A stretch of 64,000 nt of DNA from Beijerinckia indica subsp. indica ATCC 9039 (GTDB lineage Bacteria > Pseudomonadota > Alphaproteobacteria > Rhizobiales > Beijerinckiaceae), in NCBI RefSeq assembly GCF_000019845.1, contig NC_010581.1, positions 3,863,501-3,927,500 of the forward strand, in the 5' to 3' direction. Shown here piece by piece: positions 47,026 to 55,991 of the stretch (the first letter of the stretch is position 1; every line of letters starts with the position of its first letter). The notes under the pieces were generated by a model. That model made no database searches. It was not told where the DNA came from and saw nothing but the letters and a program-made list of their open reading frames with translations. The translations under genes were made by a program, and so were the position numbers.

Positions 47026-47517
47026 ATGATTTTTCATGTGTCTATTGAGGCCGATGATCCACGCCATATCGCGCAGGTCATCGCCGAACTCTGGGGCGGC
47101 ATTGCAACCCCTTTTCCGCCGGTGATCGAGGGAAGCTGGGTGGCTTTGGCGGGAGACACACGCAACAGCTTGATCGAAGTCTATCCGCGCGGCACCGAAT
47201 TGGTGGAAGCCGAGGGCGACGCCGATAGCTATGGCGTCCATGGCAGTGAATCACGCCGCTCAGCCACCCATATAGCGATCGCCAGTTCTCTTTCGCAGGA
47301 AGAGGTTCTCGCGATCGCGCAACGTGAAGGCTGGCCGGCCAAATATCGCAAGCGCGGCGGGGCTTTCGGTGTCATCGAATTATGGATCGAGGGCAGCCAG
47401 ATGATCGAGGTTCTGACGCCGCCCATGCAAAAGGAATATCGCGAGACGCTAACGATCAAGGGCTGGACCGACTATCTCGCCTCAGTCGGCGTCATGCCCG
47501 AGGCTGCTACGGCCTGA
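47026..47517 (+). CDS. Conserved-looking hypothetical protein
   Basis: 163 aa. ATG at 47026 has GGGAG seven bases upstream. It begins MIFHVSIEADDPRHIAQVIAEL, with two alpha/beta halves and a central ESRRSATHIAIASSLSQEEV, suggesting a VOC-like or similar two-module fold; not recognised as a named family. Convergent with the histidine kinase. Confidence 0.7.
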   Translation: MIFHVSIEADDPRHIAQVIAELWGGIATPFPPVIEGSWVALAGDTRNSLIEVYPRGTELVEAEGDADSYGVHGSESRRSATHIAIASSLSQEEVLAIAQREGWPAKYRKRGGAFGVIELWIEGSQMIEVLTPPMQKEYRETLTIKGWTDYLASVGVMPEAATA

Positions 47518-47545
47518 GATTGCTACAGACTGACGATCAAAGCAG

Positions 47546-47568
47546 GCGGGGCGCCCCACGGCGCCCGC
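47546..47568. terminator. GC-rich terminator between convergent genes
   Basis: GGCGCC (47550-47555) and GGCGCC (47560-47565) with loop CCAC, extended by outer GCGG/CGC, followed by TTTCAC. It lies between the hypothetical gene (+) and the histidine kinase (-). Confidence 0.6.
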
Positions 47569-47586
47569 TTTCACAAGCGAAACTCT

Positions 47587-49053
47587 TCACGAAGACTGGA
47601 AGGACCTCATGGTCGTCCTGCCCATGAGGGAATGATCTTTCTCGCAGGGATCAACCTGATAGACCCTTGCTGCATCCATACGTTTAGGCGCGAAATCAAA
47701 GATGGCACCGGGCTGATTGTCCCCCACCGTCAAATCGTAGCCGTGTAGATCGGCGATAATGGCGACCATGCTAAGGCCGAGACCATTGCCCGGTACATGC
47801 CGGCTCCGGTCATGGCGATAGAATCGCTTGAAAATATCCTCTCGCTCATTGACCGGAATGCCAGGGCCATTATCGGCCACCCGGAGAACCGGCCCTTGCC
47901 GGCTTGGAAAGGCGCCGAAGGTCACCGTCCCACCGACAGGCGTGAATTTGATGGCATTATCGACGAGATTCGCGACCATTTCGATGAGCAGCTGAAAATC
48001 GCCAACCATAGGCGCAGCAGATTTTTCGATGAGCTGAAGCGTGATCGATTTGGTCTCAGCCAAGGGCTCGTAGAGCTCAAAAATCTGCTGGCAGACTTCG
48101 CGAAGATCGACCGGAGCAAAAGTCTGGCGCAAGGGGCCGTTCTCGATTTCCGACATGCGGAGCAAGGTCGTGATGGTCATCAAGGCCCGATCGAGATCGC
48201 GCAGGGCCAATTGTGCATTCTCGCGCAGATCCTCCTCGTTCTCGCTGTCGAGCCCGCGCTCCAGCCGCGCGCACATGAGAGCGAGGGGCGTACGCAGATC
48301 ATGGGCAATATTGTCGCCGACGCTTTTGATCTGTGAAAGCAAGCGGACGATCTCATCGAGCATCCGGTTCACCGCGCGAGAGACATGATCGATGTCATCG
48401 ACACCGTCTTTGACCGGCAGCCGCTCGTTCAGATGCCCCTGCATGATGCTGGTAATGCGCTGATTGATGAATTGCAGCCGTTGCGCCGAACGCCAGCTGA
48501 AGACGGCACCGATGATCAGCGTGAGGAGAATGGTCGGGACGACACCGACGATGAGCGCCCGCGACACGATATGGCGTAAGGCATGAACTTCATACAGGCT
48601 GCGGCCGAGCACGATAGTGGTGCCGTCCGCGCGCGTGCGGCCGACGAAGAGGGCTGGACCGCCGCCATAGCCATCGGAATCCTGGAAAGACGGCGATTCA
48701 AGTTGGTGCGCACCGCCATCGATCGGCAGATCAGCAGGCAAGACCGGAAGATTGCCGGCGATCAGCATCCCGTCCTTGTCGTAGAGACCCGCGAAATCGA
48801 CGATCCGCAAATCGCTGGCGAGGCGGCGTTCGAATTCACCCTGGATGCGATCCATCGGCTCGATCGCCGCATCAGCGGTTTCCTCGATCAGATGCGCCCT
48901 GACCTGCTTGTCGTCATAGACCGCCACATGCAGATACACGAAGAGGAAGACGATCGAGGTCGCAGCGGTAACAGCGAGTGCGAAGAGAATGGCCAGACGG
49001 AAGGTCGCGGCCCGAAAAAGTTTGCGCGGCCACTGACGAAGATCATAGGGCAA
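47587..49053 (-). CDS. Membrane sensor histidine kinase
   Basis: About 488 aa. Two membrane helices (about 17-40 and 160-185) enclose a periplasmic sensor domain of about 115 residues. HAMP follows, then H-box DNIAHDLRTPLALM, N-box LVDNAIKF, G1 DNGPGI and G2 GNGLGLSMV. TTG at 49053 is chosen because AAGG lies eight bases upstream, just beyond the stop of the response regulator; a longer frame overlapping it is also open. It is cotranscribed with the upstream regulator. Stimulus unknown. Confidence 0.88.
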   Translation of the reverse strand: MPYDLRQWPRKLFRAATFRLAILFALAVTAATSIVFLFVYLHVAVYDDKQVRAHLIEETADAAIEPMDRIQGEFERRLASDLRIVDFAGLYDKDGMLIAGNLPVLPADLPIDGGAHQLESPSFQDSDGYGGGPALFVGRTRADGTTIVLGRSLYEVHALRHIVSRALIVGVVPTILLTLIIGAVFSWRSAQRLQFINQRITSIMQGHLNERLPVKDGVDDIDHVSRAVNRMLDEIVRLLSQIKSVGDNIAHDLRTPLALMCARLERGLDSENEEDLRENAQLALRDLDRALMTITTLLRMSEIENGPLRQTFAPVDLREVCQQIFELYEPLAETKSITLQLIEKSAAPMVGDFQLLIEMVANLVDNAIKFTPVGGTVTFGAFPSRQGPVLRVADNGPGIPVNEREDIFKRFYRHDRSRHVPGNGLGLSMVAIIADLHGYDLTVGDNQPGAIFDFAPKRMDAARVYQVDPCEKDHSLMGRTTMRSFQSS

Positions 49054-49063
49054 CGCCAAAACC

Positions 49064-49897
49064 TTAATTGTTGAGCCGGAACCCGGCGCCGCGCACACTC
49101 TCGATCATTTGGACCTCGCCCGGTTGATCGATCTTCTTGCGCAGCTTGCCGATATGCACATCGACCAGATTGGTCTGCGGCAAAAAGTTATAATTCCAAA
49201 CATCCTCGAGCAGCATGGCCCGTGTCACCGTCTGGCCCGGCCGGCGCATAAGATATTCCAACAGCTTGAATTCGCGTGGCAGCAGGTCGAGCAGGCGTTC
49301 ATTGCGCCGCACGGTGCGCTCGATCAGATCCATTTCCAGCGAGCCGACGCGCAGAATGGCGCTGCGGGCTTCGGCGGCAGGCCGGCGCAGAAGAGCCTCG
49401 ACGCGTGCGGCGAGTTCGCCCATGGCAAAGGGCTTGGTCAGATAATCGTCGCCCCCGGCCTTGAGGCCACGGATTTTCTCATCGACCGATCCGAGCGCGC
49501 TGACCACGAGGACGGGCGTCAGGATCCCTTCCTGCCGCAAAGTCTCAATGAGCGTGAGACCATCGGTTTCGGGGAGCATGCGGTCGATGATCAACAGGGA
49601 CATGGCTTGCGAGCGCGCGGCGGCAAGCCCAGCGGGCCCCGTCTCTTCGATCTGCACATGATAACCAAGCTTGGTCAGCTCCGCGGCGATTTCCGAGGCC
49701 ATGTCGGCTTCGTCCTCGACGAGGAGAATCGAAACCGGTTTGCCATTCTGCGTCTGAATGATTTTCACCTTGTCCGACTTCTGCCGCTTCGCGGTCTCGC
49801 GCGGGGGCAGAGTGCCAAGAGGCCGCGCCTTGGATAGGCCGCCTTTGAAATTTGGCGGCAAATCGTCTGGTTCTGTCTTGGTGAGAGTTTTGTTCAT
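49064..49897 (-). CDS. OmpR-family response regulator
   Basis: 277 aa. Unusual polar N-terminal extension of about 54 residues, then receiver domain with D105 (IIDRML) and K155 (LTKPF), then winged helix ending ESVRGAGFRLNN. It is the first gene of a two-gene operon with the histidine kinase. Distinct from PhoB at 8719-9477. An alternative internal start after the extension is possible but lacks an obvious ribosome-binding site. Confidence 0.9.
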   Translation of the reverse strand: MNKTLTKTEPDDLPPNFKGGLSKARPLGTLPPRETAKRQKSDKVKIIQTQNGKPVSILLVEDEADMASEIAAELTKLGYHVQIEETGPAGLAAARSQAMSLLIIDRMLPETDGLTLIETLRQEGILTPVLVVSALGSVDEKIRGLKAGGDDYLTKPFAMGELAARVEALLRRPAAEARSAILRVGSLEMDLIERTVRRNERLLDLLPREFKLLEYLMRRPGQTVTRAMLLEDVWNYNFLPQTNLVDVHIGKLRKKIDQPGEVQMIESVRGAGFRLNN

Positions 49898-50829
49898 CTC
49901 GCCCTCCAGAATTCAAAAAACCAGGGGCCGCGCGAGCATCAAAATCATCAACGGGTCAAACCGTTGGAGTTCACGCGGAGGGAGTGACGCGCTAGTATCG
50001 AGGATCACAGATTCTCGATACGTCACTTTTTAAACCAGTGAACGTCGCGCCGACCATAACCCTTGCCACGAGCGCATGCCTCGCCAAAATTATAAATCAT
50101 ATTTTAAATTAAGCGGATCTGCCCGTTTCATCGCGCCTCAAAGCATCAGGCCAACACACTAAGCATCCTTTGGGGATAAATTTTGATGCGTTTCTTTATC
50201 CCGGCAGCATCCTTTGCAGGGTCTTATTGGTCATAGAAATTGCTCTCGCACGCTAAGACGCTTTTTTTATGCCCTTCGGCCAAAGTTTCCAAAAATGATG
50301 CGCCTCGCTGGTGGGCCCGTCCTGAATTGTCCCACCACGGTGAAGAAACAGGGAAATCAAGAACGAAAACAGGCATCGCTTCGAGCAACCCTTGGTATGA
50401 GACAACCAAAGGGGCCCGGTCGCTCGACCGGTGAAGACATAGCCTTGCCACATTTCCCGCCTTAGTTGACGGCAACGTTTCTTTCCCACCGTTTCACGTC
50501 GGAAGGGAACGCTGCGAGGTGGAAATGGGGGACGCGTTACGTCGGCATGTACGAGACGTTAACGGTTCTTGGTTAAAAATTCGGTCATCGTAAACAAAAC
50601 CCAAAGGGTCGATTCCATACGGTCGATTCACGACCGGACCCGGAATGGCCAGTCAAGCCTATGCGACCGGCGCCTTTCGAGTCTAAAAGCGGGTTTTGTA
50701 ACCATGGCCTGGAGCATGACGGATTTATGCGGATCCGGCATCATGCCCCAATTTTTTAAAAGCGCATCAATCGCCCGGAAAGGTAGCTCCCTTTCGGGTT
50801 TGATGCCCTGAGACCGTGAGAGAGATCGA
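49898..50829. other. 0.93-kb intergenic region with several palindromes
   Basis: No coding frame supported. It contains the right copy of the 32-bp inverted repeat (50004-50035), a nested palindrome at 49984-50026, a perfect palindrome CCGGTCG/CGACCGG at 50416-50431, and an ACCAA/TTGGT pair around 50389-50414 reminiscent of the 114-bp repeat arms. It provides upstream sequence for both the two-component operon and the M15/DUF882 gene. Confidence 0.45.
50004..50035 (-). repeat. 32-bp inverted repeat, right copy
   Basis: Reverse-complement partner of 44921-44952 with two differences. Here it is embedded in a larger palindrome: AGTGACG, five extra bases, then GTATCGAG (49983-50002) opposite CTCGATACGTCACT (50014-50027). 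Confidence 0.7.
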
Positions 50830-52809
50830 TTGCGTCCGCAGCAAGGCCGTCCCGTCGTTGCCCTCAGAGGTTTCTGTCCGTCTTTCGCGACAGGCGCCAT
50901 TGCCCTCATGATCAGTCTGGCGCTCCCCGGCTCGACGGAGACGGCTGAGGCCAATGGCGATACACGCACGATCAGCCTCTATCATTCACACACGGGCGAA
51001 TCGATCGAGGCAACCTTCAGGGTGAACGGCCATTATGATCCGTCCGTCCTGCACAAGCTCAATTGGTTCTTGCGTGATTTTCGCCGCGACGAACAGACCA
51101 ATATGGATCCGCGCCTGTTCGATGTGATCTGGGAAGCCTATCGCGCGGCCGGTGCTAATCAGCCGATCGTCGTCTATTCCGCCTATCGTTCGCCCGAAAC
51201 CAACGCCATGTTGCGCCGCCGCTCGCGCGCGGTCGCCGAATTTTCCCAGCATATGCTCGGCAAAGCCATGGATACGACCATGCCCGGCATGCCCATGGAG
51301 AGAATTCGCGAGATCGGCATGCGGATGCAAAGAGGCGGGGTCGGCTATTATCCCAGCTCGAATTTCGTCCATCTCGATGTCGGCCATGTGCGGTCCTGGC
51401 CACGAATGAGCTATGAGCAGCTCGCCCGCCTGTTCCCGGATGGCAAGACCGTGCATCTCGCCTCGAATGGCCGCGCTATGCCACGTTTCGAGGAAGCCCG
51501 CGCGGAAATCGAAGCCAATGGTGGCGGAGCTCCCGTCTATACGGAGCAGCCGAAATCCAAGGGCCTCTTCGCCTGGCTGTTTGGCAGTCACGATGAGGAG
51601 GATGAGGGCGAAGCGCCGCCGCCGCGCTATGTTCCGCGCGCCACCCCGCAACCGACCCGTGTCGCCTCCCGCACGGAGCAGGAGCTTCCGGGCTCCTCGA
51701 ACCGGATGGTCTGGACGGATCGGCGCGACAGGCGTCTTCCCGCCAGCCCGCTCACCACCGGGCCGCTGGCGACGACATCATCCGTGCCGGCTCCAACGCC
51801 CACCCCGCCTCAGACGCCGACGCCTCGGGCGCCGGAAGCCCCTGTCCGCACCGTCGTTGCTGCCCTGCCGCCGTCACGTGATCTCCTGGATCGCGGCCAG
51901 CCGACCGCAAGCATCACGTCTGGGAAATCCGACAAAAATGCCGATAAGCTCACAGACAAAAGTGTGAGCGAGAAGGCGATCGAGACGGCCGTGCTCCTCC
52001 CAAGCCCACCCCGGCGCCCCAGTGAGCTTGCTGCCACCCTCACCGCTCCTGTCCCGGTCCCTCCCAGCCGTCCCATGCTGCTGGCGGCCTTGACGCCTCC
52101 TTCTCCTGCTCCCGCGCCCGCGAATCTGCCCCAAGAACCGGTCTTGCCTCCACGGCCGGAACGGATCGCGGCCGTGGATCCCGTGGCGTCCTCGACAACA
52201 GCGGCTCAAGCCCTCGCCACGCGCGCCCCCGCCCCTATTCCTCCGTCGCGTGATCCGCAAGTGCAAGCGCCTGCCTTGCCGAACATGATCACACAGGGCA
52301 TGAAAGACTCCGCCGGCCTTGCCGCAAATCCCGCGCCGACGCCTGCTGATACCGTCCTGGCCTATGCGCCAACGGCGCAAATGCAGGGGTTACGGTCCGC
52401 CGCCAGCACGAAAGCGACTGTGGCCAAGGCACCGCTCAAAACCGCCTTCATCCCACAGTCAAAATCTCTCAACTCTTCGATTTCCGCGAGCCAGCACGCC
52501 GAAATTATCCCTGCCCGGCTCGATCCATCGAATTTCTGGGTCATGACTGGAGCGACGACCATGAAAAACGTCGCACCCTCGGCCTTTGGACCCGCCATCG
52601 GCGGTCTGCGCACCGCGGCACGGATCGCGACGCCGACCCTGTCTAAAACGCTCACGGCCGGCTATGTCTCCTCCTTCCACGCCACGGCCGACGCGCCCGC
52701 CACGGATCGTTTCATGACTGCGGCCATGCAAAAAGAGGATCTGTCGGCGCGCAATCCCTCCCCGGGAGCAGTCCAGGTCATCGACCGCTCCGCCCGACAT
52801 CTCAATTGA
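50830..52809 (+). CDS. Exported peptidase M15/DUF882 protein with a long proline-rich tail
   Basis: 659 aa. TTG start at 50830, after GAGAGAG. Signal sequence about 1-42. The LAS-type domain (about 43-230) has zinc-ligand candidates in SQHMLGKAMD and NFVHLDVGH, as in DUF882/YcbK proteins acting on peptidoglycan cross-links. From about residue 240 onwards the protein is Pro/Ala/Thr/Ser-rich and low-complexity, with no recognised domain. It is about three times the usual length of the catalytic unit, so the tail may span the periplasm or anchor the enzyme. Confidence 0.82.
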   Translation: MRPQQGRPVVALRGFCPSFATGAIALMISLALPGSTETAEANGDTRTISLYHSHTGESIEATFRVNGHYDPSVLHKLNWFLRDFRRDEQTNMDPRLFDVIWEAYRAAGANQPIVVYSAYRSPETNAMLRRRSRAVAEFSQHMLGKAMDTTMPGMPMERIREIGMRMQRGGVGYYPSSNFVHLDVGHVRSWPRMSYEQLARLFPDGKTVHLASNGRAMPRFEEARAEIEANGGGAPVYTEQPKSKGLFAWLFGSHDEEDEGEAPPPRYVPRATPQPTRVASRTEQELPGSSNRMVWTDRRDRRLPASPLTTGPLATTSSVPAPTPTPPQTPTPRAPEAPVRTVVAALPPSRDLLDRGQPTASITSGKSDKNADKLTDKSVSEKAIETAVLLPSPPRRPSELAATLTAPVPVPPSRPMLLAALTPPSPAPAPANLPQEPVLPPRPERIAAVDPVASSTTAAQALATRAPAPIPPSRDPQVQAPALPNMITQGMKDSAGLAANPAPTPADTVLAYAPTAQMQGLRSAASTKATVAKAPLKTAFIPQSKSLNSSISASQHAEIIPARLDPSNFWVMTGATTMKNVAPSAFGPAIGGLRTAARIATPTLSKTLTAGYVSSFHATADAPATDRFMTAAMQKEDLSARNPSPGAVQVIDRSARHLN

Positions 52810-52860
52810 GACCCACTGATAGAATCGCGCATCGTTTCCATTGACCCTATTTAATGCTCT

Positions 52861-52890
52861 CGGCCCTGAAGGAGTCCTCCTTCAGGGCCG
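52861..52890 (+). terminator. Hairpin downstream of the M15/DUF882 gene
   Basis: Perfect 13-bp stem CGGCCCTGAAGGA (52861-52873) with TCCTTCAGGGCCG (52878-52890), GTCC loop, no T-tract. Confidence 0.7.
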
Positions 52891-52898
52891 CAGCGCTC

Positions 52899-52984
52899 AT
52901 ACCCAAGGGTAATAAACGCGACTCCTGGTTCTCGAATTTTTGCTTTTTCAAAAGCAGATGAACGGTCCTTTCTTTTGACCGTTC
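52899..52984. repeat. Decayed copy of the triple-hairpin repeat (C')
   Basis: It shows the same order of three hairpins in degenerate form: TACCCAAGGGTA near 52900, then the CGAATTTTTGCT/AAAAGCA region, then GAACGGTC (52960-52967) with GACCGTTC (52977-52984). It sits immediately upstream of intact copy C. Confidence 0.55.
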
Positions 52985-52989
52985 CTCTT

Positions 52990-53103
52990 ATACCAACGGT
53001 CATAATCAATGACCGTTGGACCACTCTTGAATTTTCGCTCTCGCTTTAAAAAAGCGAAAATTCAAGAAAGGAACCAAAGGTCGTCCTTTACGACCTTTGG
53101 TAT
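52990..53103. repeat. 114-bp triple-hairpin repeat, copy C
   Basis: Ends ATACCAA/TTGGTAT. Hairpin 1 is CCAACGG/CCGTTGG type, hairpin 2 as in copy A with a loop change (TTTAAAA), hairpin 3 perfect. Same 114-bp length as A and B. It lies between the M15/DUF882 gene and a small secreted protein gene. Confidence 0.9.
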
Positions 53104-53248
53104 TATTATTGACGGGCACGGTGTTGCGAACAGTGGCCCGATGCAGCTTCCCCGCTCAAACGGTGCCCGCCCTGTTTTCTCGATGACCGAATGATGGTCA
53201 CGATCGATCGAGCGGCGCGGCTTGTCAGACAGGGAAGAAAGGTTTCCC

Positions 53249-53554
53249 ATGCCGCCTTTCCTCTTTGCCCTGGCTCTCGCGCCGGTCCTGGTTGTGACCC
53301 TGGTGCCAATGCCACGCGAACGCGCTCAGGCCGCGCAGCAGATGCTCATCCCGGTGCCTTATCCGAACATGCTTGGCGGCCAGGCGGAGATCGGCCGTCC
53401 CTTTCGGCAGGGGAAGCATCAGCATCTCCTTGATGATCCGATTCCCCAAAGCCTCGGTCCGAATGCCCTCGGCAATCCCAAGGCCATAGAACGCACCCCC
53501 CATCAACATCTCTTGGGGAGCCCCTATTGGCGCCATTATCGGCGCTGGCATTGA
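53249..53554 (+). CDS. Small secreted protein of unknown function
   Basis: 101 aa. ATG at 53249 with AAAGG upstream. Signal peptide MPPFLFALALAPVLVVTLV, cut near AQA. The mature part is only about 70 residues and contains two related segments, GKHQHLLDDPIPQSLG and TPHQHLLGSPYWRHY, each with an HQHLL core. The histidines could bind metal. No family recognised. Confidence 0.6.
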   Translation: MPPFLFALALAPVLVVTLVPMPRERAQAAQQMLIPVPYPNMLGGQAEIGRPFRQGKHQHLLDDPIPQSLGPNALGNPKAIERTPHQHLLGSPYWRHYRRWH

Positions 53555-53651
53555 TGCAAAACCGTGAAACAACCAGTTTTCATTTCATCGCGCTCGAAAA
53601 AGGCTTAAAAAGGTTTTGAGGCGTGAGCGTCATTAGTCGAAAGGCTGGCCC

Positions 53652-54188
53652 ATGAAGTTTTCATCCCTGATCATGATTTCCAGCTTGGCCGTCATTCCTT
53701 CATTTGCGATGGCGCAGCAGTTGCCGTCTTTCATCGCTCCGGCGACCGCACCGGTGCTCAATGCCCAAGGTCCCATTGCCGGCACCATCCCCAGCACGGG
53801 GCCCAACACCAATAATATTACGACGACCAATGCCTATCAGAGCCTCGGTATCGGCCACAGGGGGGCGGGCACCGGCGGCACCAGCCAGGCCATCGGCAAT
53901 GCGGCAGGAAGTGGCCTCCATAATCTCGCCGTGAGTGTCTTCAGCGGCGGCACCAGAGATTACCTCTACCACGGCACATTGACCGGCGGTGTTCTCGGTG
54001 GCGGGCTAGGCCTTCGCGTCGGAAGCGGCGGTATCGGAGACCGTGTCTACAGTGGCGCCTATACAGGCGGCTTGAGGGGCACCATGCTCGGTGCCTCGAC
54101 CGGAGGCATCAACGATATGGTCGCCATCGGCGCGACGACAGGCGGCATTCATGATAACAATGCCCCCCGTTTCTGGGTCCCGCACTAA
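53652..54188 (+). CDS. Secreted glycine-rich repeat protein
   Basis: 178 aa. Signal peptide 1-21 (ends AMAQ). Middle part Pro/Ala/Thr-rich. The C-terminal 80 residues contain about six imperfect repeats of 12-14 residues of the form (S/T)GG-x-x-D-x-(V/L)-x-x-G-x-x-T, for example SGGIGDRVYSGAYT and GGINDMVAIGATT. Such periodic Gly repeats may build a beta-roll or beta-solenoid, but no family was recognised. It stands alone and is convergent with dld. Confidence 0.7.
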   Translation: MKFSSLIMISSLAVIPSFAMAQQLPSFIAPATAPVLNAQGPIAGTIPSTGPNTNNITTTNAYQSLGIGHRGAGTGGTSQAIGNAAGSGLHNLAVSVFSGGTRDYLYHGTLTGGVLGGGLGLRVGSGGIGDRVYSGAYTGGLRGTMLGASTGGINDMVAIGATTGGIHDNNAPRFWVPH

Positions 54189-54196
54189 TTGTTTGA

Positions 54197-54223
54197 ACCC
54201 AAACGCGGTCTCCGCTTTTGGGT
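54197..54223. terminator. Terminator between the glycine-rich gene and dld
   Basis: ACCCAAACGCGG (54197-54208) pairs with CCGCTTTTGGGT (54212-54223), with one mismatch and a TCT loop, followed by CTGTTGCTT. Confidence 0.6.
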
Positions 54224-54251
54224 CTGTTGCTTCCTGCAAACCCGCCGCCTA

Positions 54252-55991
54252 TCACCGCCAATGGGCATGTTTCGATGTATGCCCAATGCCCGGATTGAAC
54301 GTATTGCAGGGGTCGAGGTTTTTATAATGCCCGACCAGGGCTGGTTTGGCATGATAAAGATGCCCGACATTATGCTCTGCTGGATATTGCGCGCCGCGCT
54401 CATCGAGAAGCGTCCACATCTCGTGTTCGAGCGCCAGCGTGTCATGGCCCTTCTTCACAATATAATCCTGGTGGAAGACGTAACAGAAGAAGTGGCCGTA
54501 ATAGAGTTTATGGAGGATTGGCGCGTCAATGGCGGGCGGCAGGGTTTCTATCCAGTCGCGATCGTTGCGGCGTAACGCTATGTCGAGAGCGACAATATCC
54601 TCCACTTCCTGGCGATGGATCGCGCGATAACGGATCGCCGCACCGGCGGTCGCGAAACGATGCAGAAAAGCCTTTACGCCCTCCTCCGGCGTACATTCGA
54701 AGAAATGTCCCTTCGCCGAGGGGAAAATGGATCGCAGATAGGTGCGCGCCTCCTCGATGCCGGGGCCGGCCATTTTTAGCATCAGATGATGCTCGAACCG
54801 GTCGCGATAGTCTTTCATCCGCGGGGGCAGATGGCTCGGAAAGAGACGGCTCACCGCCTGCATGATCTTGTCGCTGAGATCTTGGGGCAGAAACCTGTAT
54901 CTCTGCACGAACACATCGAACTTGGCTTTCCAGGCAAAAAGTTTGGGTAATCGATCCGTGCCGAGCGCGCGGATCGCGAGAAACGTATCCTTGCCATAGG
55001 TTTCGGCAATGTCGAAGGCGTCGCGATGCATATATTCGCCCGACACCGGCAGGGTTTTGAATTGCGCCAGAATATGCCGGCGAATCTCGGTCAATTCCGC
55101 CGGATCATTGGTCCCGATATAGAAAACGGCTGTTTTCTCCTCGCGCTCGAATGTATCCAGCCGGACCGCGAACAGCATGACCTTGCCGGCGCTCCCCGAG
55201 GCTTCGAACAATCGTTTGGGGTCGGCGTTGAATCGCGCCGGCGTATCCGCCTCGATATCACGGACATGATGAATGTAATCATGATCCGAGGCGAAACGGC
55301 TCGGATCATGATCGACATCCGTATCTTTGAGATCGCCGTCATCGAGCCTTTTCAGGATCGTCTCGGGATCATTGCCGAGACGAATGCCAAGATGATTGAT
55401 CAATTCGATCTTGCCCGTTTCGTCGATGCGGGCATAGAGCGTCATTTGTGTATAGGCTGGTCCACGCTGGATCAGGGCGCCGCCGGAATTGTTGCAGACA
55501 CCGCCAAACACCGAAGCGCCAATACAGGAAGAGCCAATGACCGAATGCGGCTCGCGGCCGAGGGGCCGTAAAACCTGTTCAAGCTGATAGAGCGTCGCGC
55601 CGGGCAGGCAGACTACCTGCCGCCCCTCCTCGATCAGATAGACCTTGGCCATCCGCAAAGTGCTGATGATGACGATCTCACGATCATAATCATCGCCATC
55701 CGGGGTCGAGCCGCCGGTCAACCCCGTATTGGCGGCCTGCATGATGATGATCTTGTCCGCTGCCGCACAGGCCTGCAGCACTTTCCATTGCTCGACGAGG
55801 CTGCCCGGCTGCACCACCGCCAGCGCGGAGCCACGACCGAAGCGAAAGCCAGTGCGAAATCGCAAAGTGGCTTCAGGGCTCGTCAGAACATGGCTGTCTC
55901 CGACAATGCCTTTCAATGTCGCGATCAAGATCTCATTGCCTTGATCCGGCACGCCGCTCGCCGCCCGATGCTCGTTGAGGGTGGTTGTCAT
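54252..55991 (-). CDS. dld: Quinone-dependent D-lactate dehydrogenase Dld
   Basis: About 579 aa. Peripheral membrane FAD enzyme oxidising D-lactate to pyruvate and passing electrons to quinone. The FAD-binding PCMH segment is visible around IIIMQAANTGLTGGSTPDGDDYDRE and VIGSSCIGASVFGGVCNNSGG. The C-terminal Dld-type cap ends HNVGHLYHAKPALVGHYKNLDP. ATG at 55991 is chosen as it lies six bases after GGGAG; the ATG at 55997 would sit on the ribosome-binding site. Single gene with its own promoter. Confidence 0.92.
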   Translation of the reverse strand: MTTTLNEHRAASGVPDQGNEILIATLKGIVGDSHVLTSPEATLRFRTGFRFGRGSALAVVQPGSLVEQWKVLQACAAADKIIIMQAANTGLTGGSTPDGDDYDREIVIISTLRMAKVYLIEEGRQVVCLPGATLYQLEQVLRPLGREPHSVIGSSCIGASVFGGVCNNSGGALIQRGPAYTQMTLYARIDETGKIELINHLGIRLGNDPETILKRLDDGDLKDTDVDHDPSRFASDHDYIHHVRDIEADTPARFNADPKRLFEASGSAGKVMLFAVRLDTFEREEKTAVFYIGTNDPAELTEIRRHILAQFKTLPVSGEYMHRDAFDIAETYGKDTFLAIRALGTDRLPKLFAWKAKFDVFVQRYRFLPQDLSDKIMQAVSRLFPSHLPPRMKDYRDRFEHHLMLKMAGPGIEEARTYLRSIFPSAKGHFFECTPEEGVKAFLHRFATAGAAIRYRAIHRQEVEDIVALDIALRRNDRDWIETLPPAIDAPILHKLYYGHFFCYVFHQDYIVKKGHDTLALEHEMWTLLDERGAQYPAEHNVGHLYHAKPALVGHYKNLDPCNTFNPGIGHTSKHAHWR

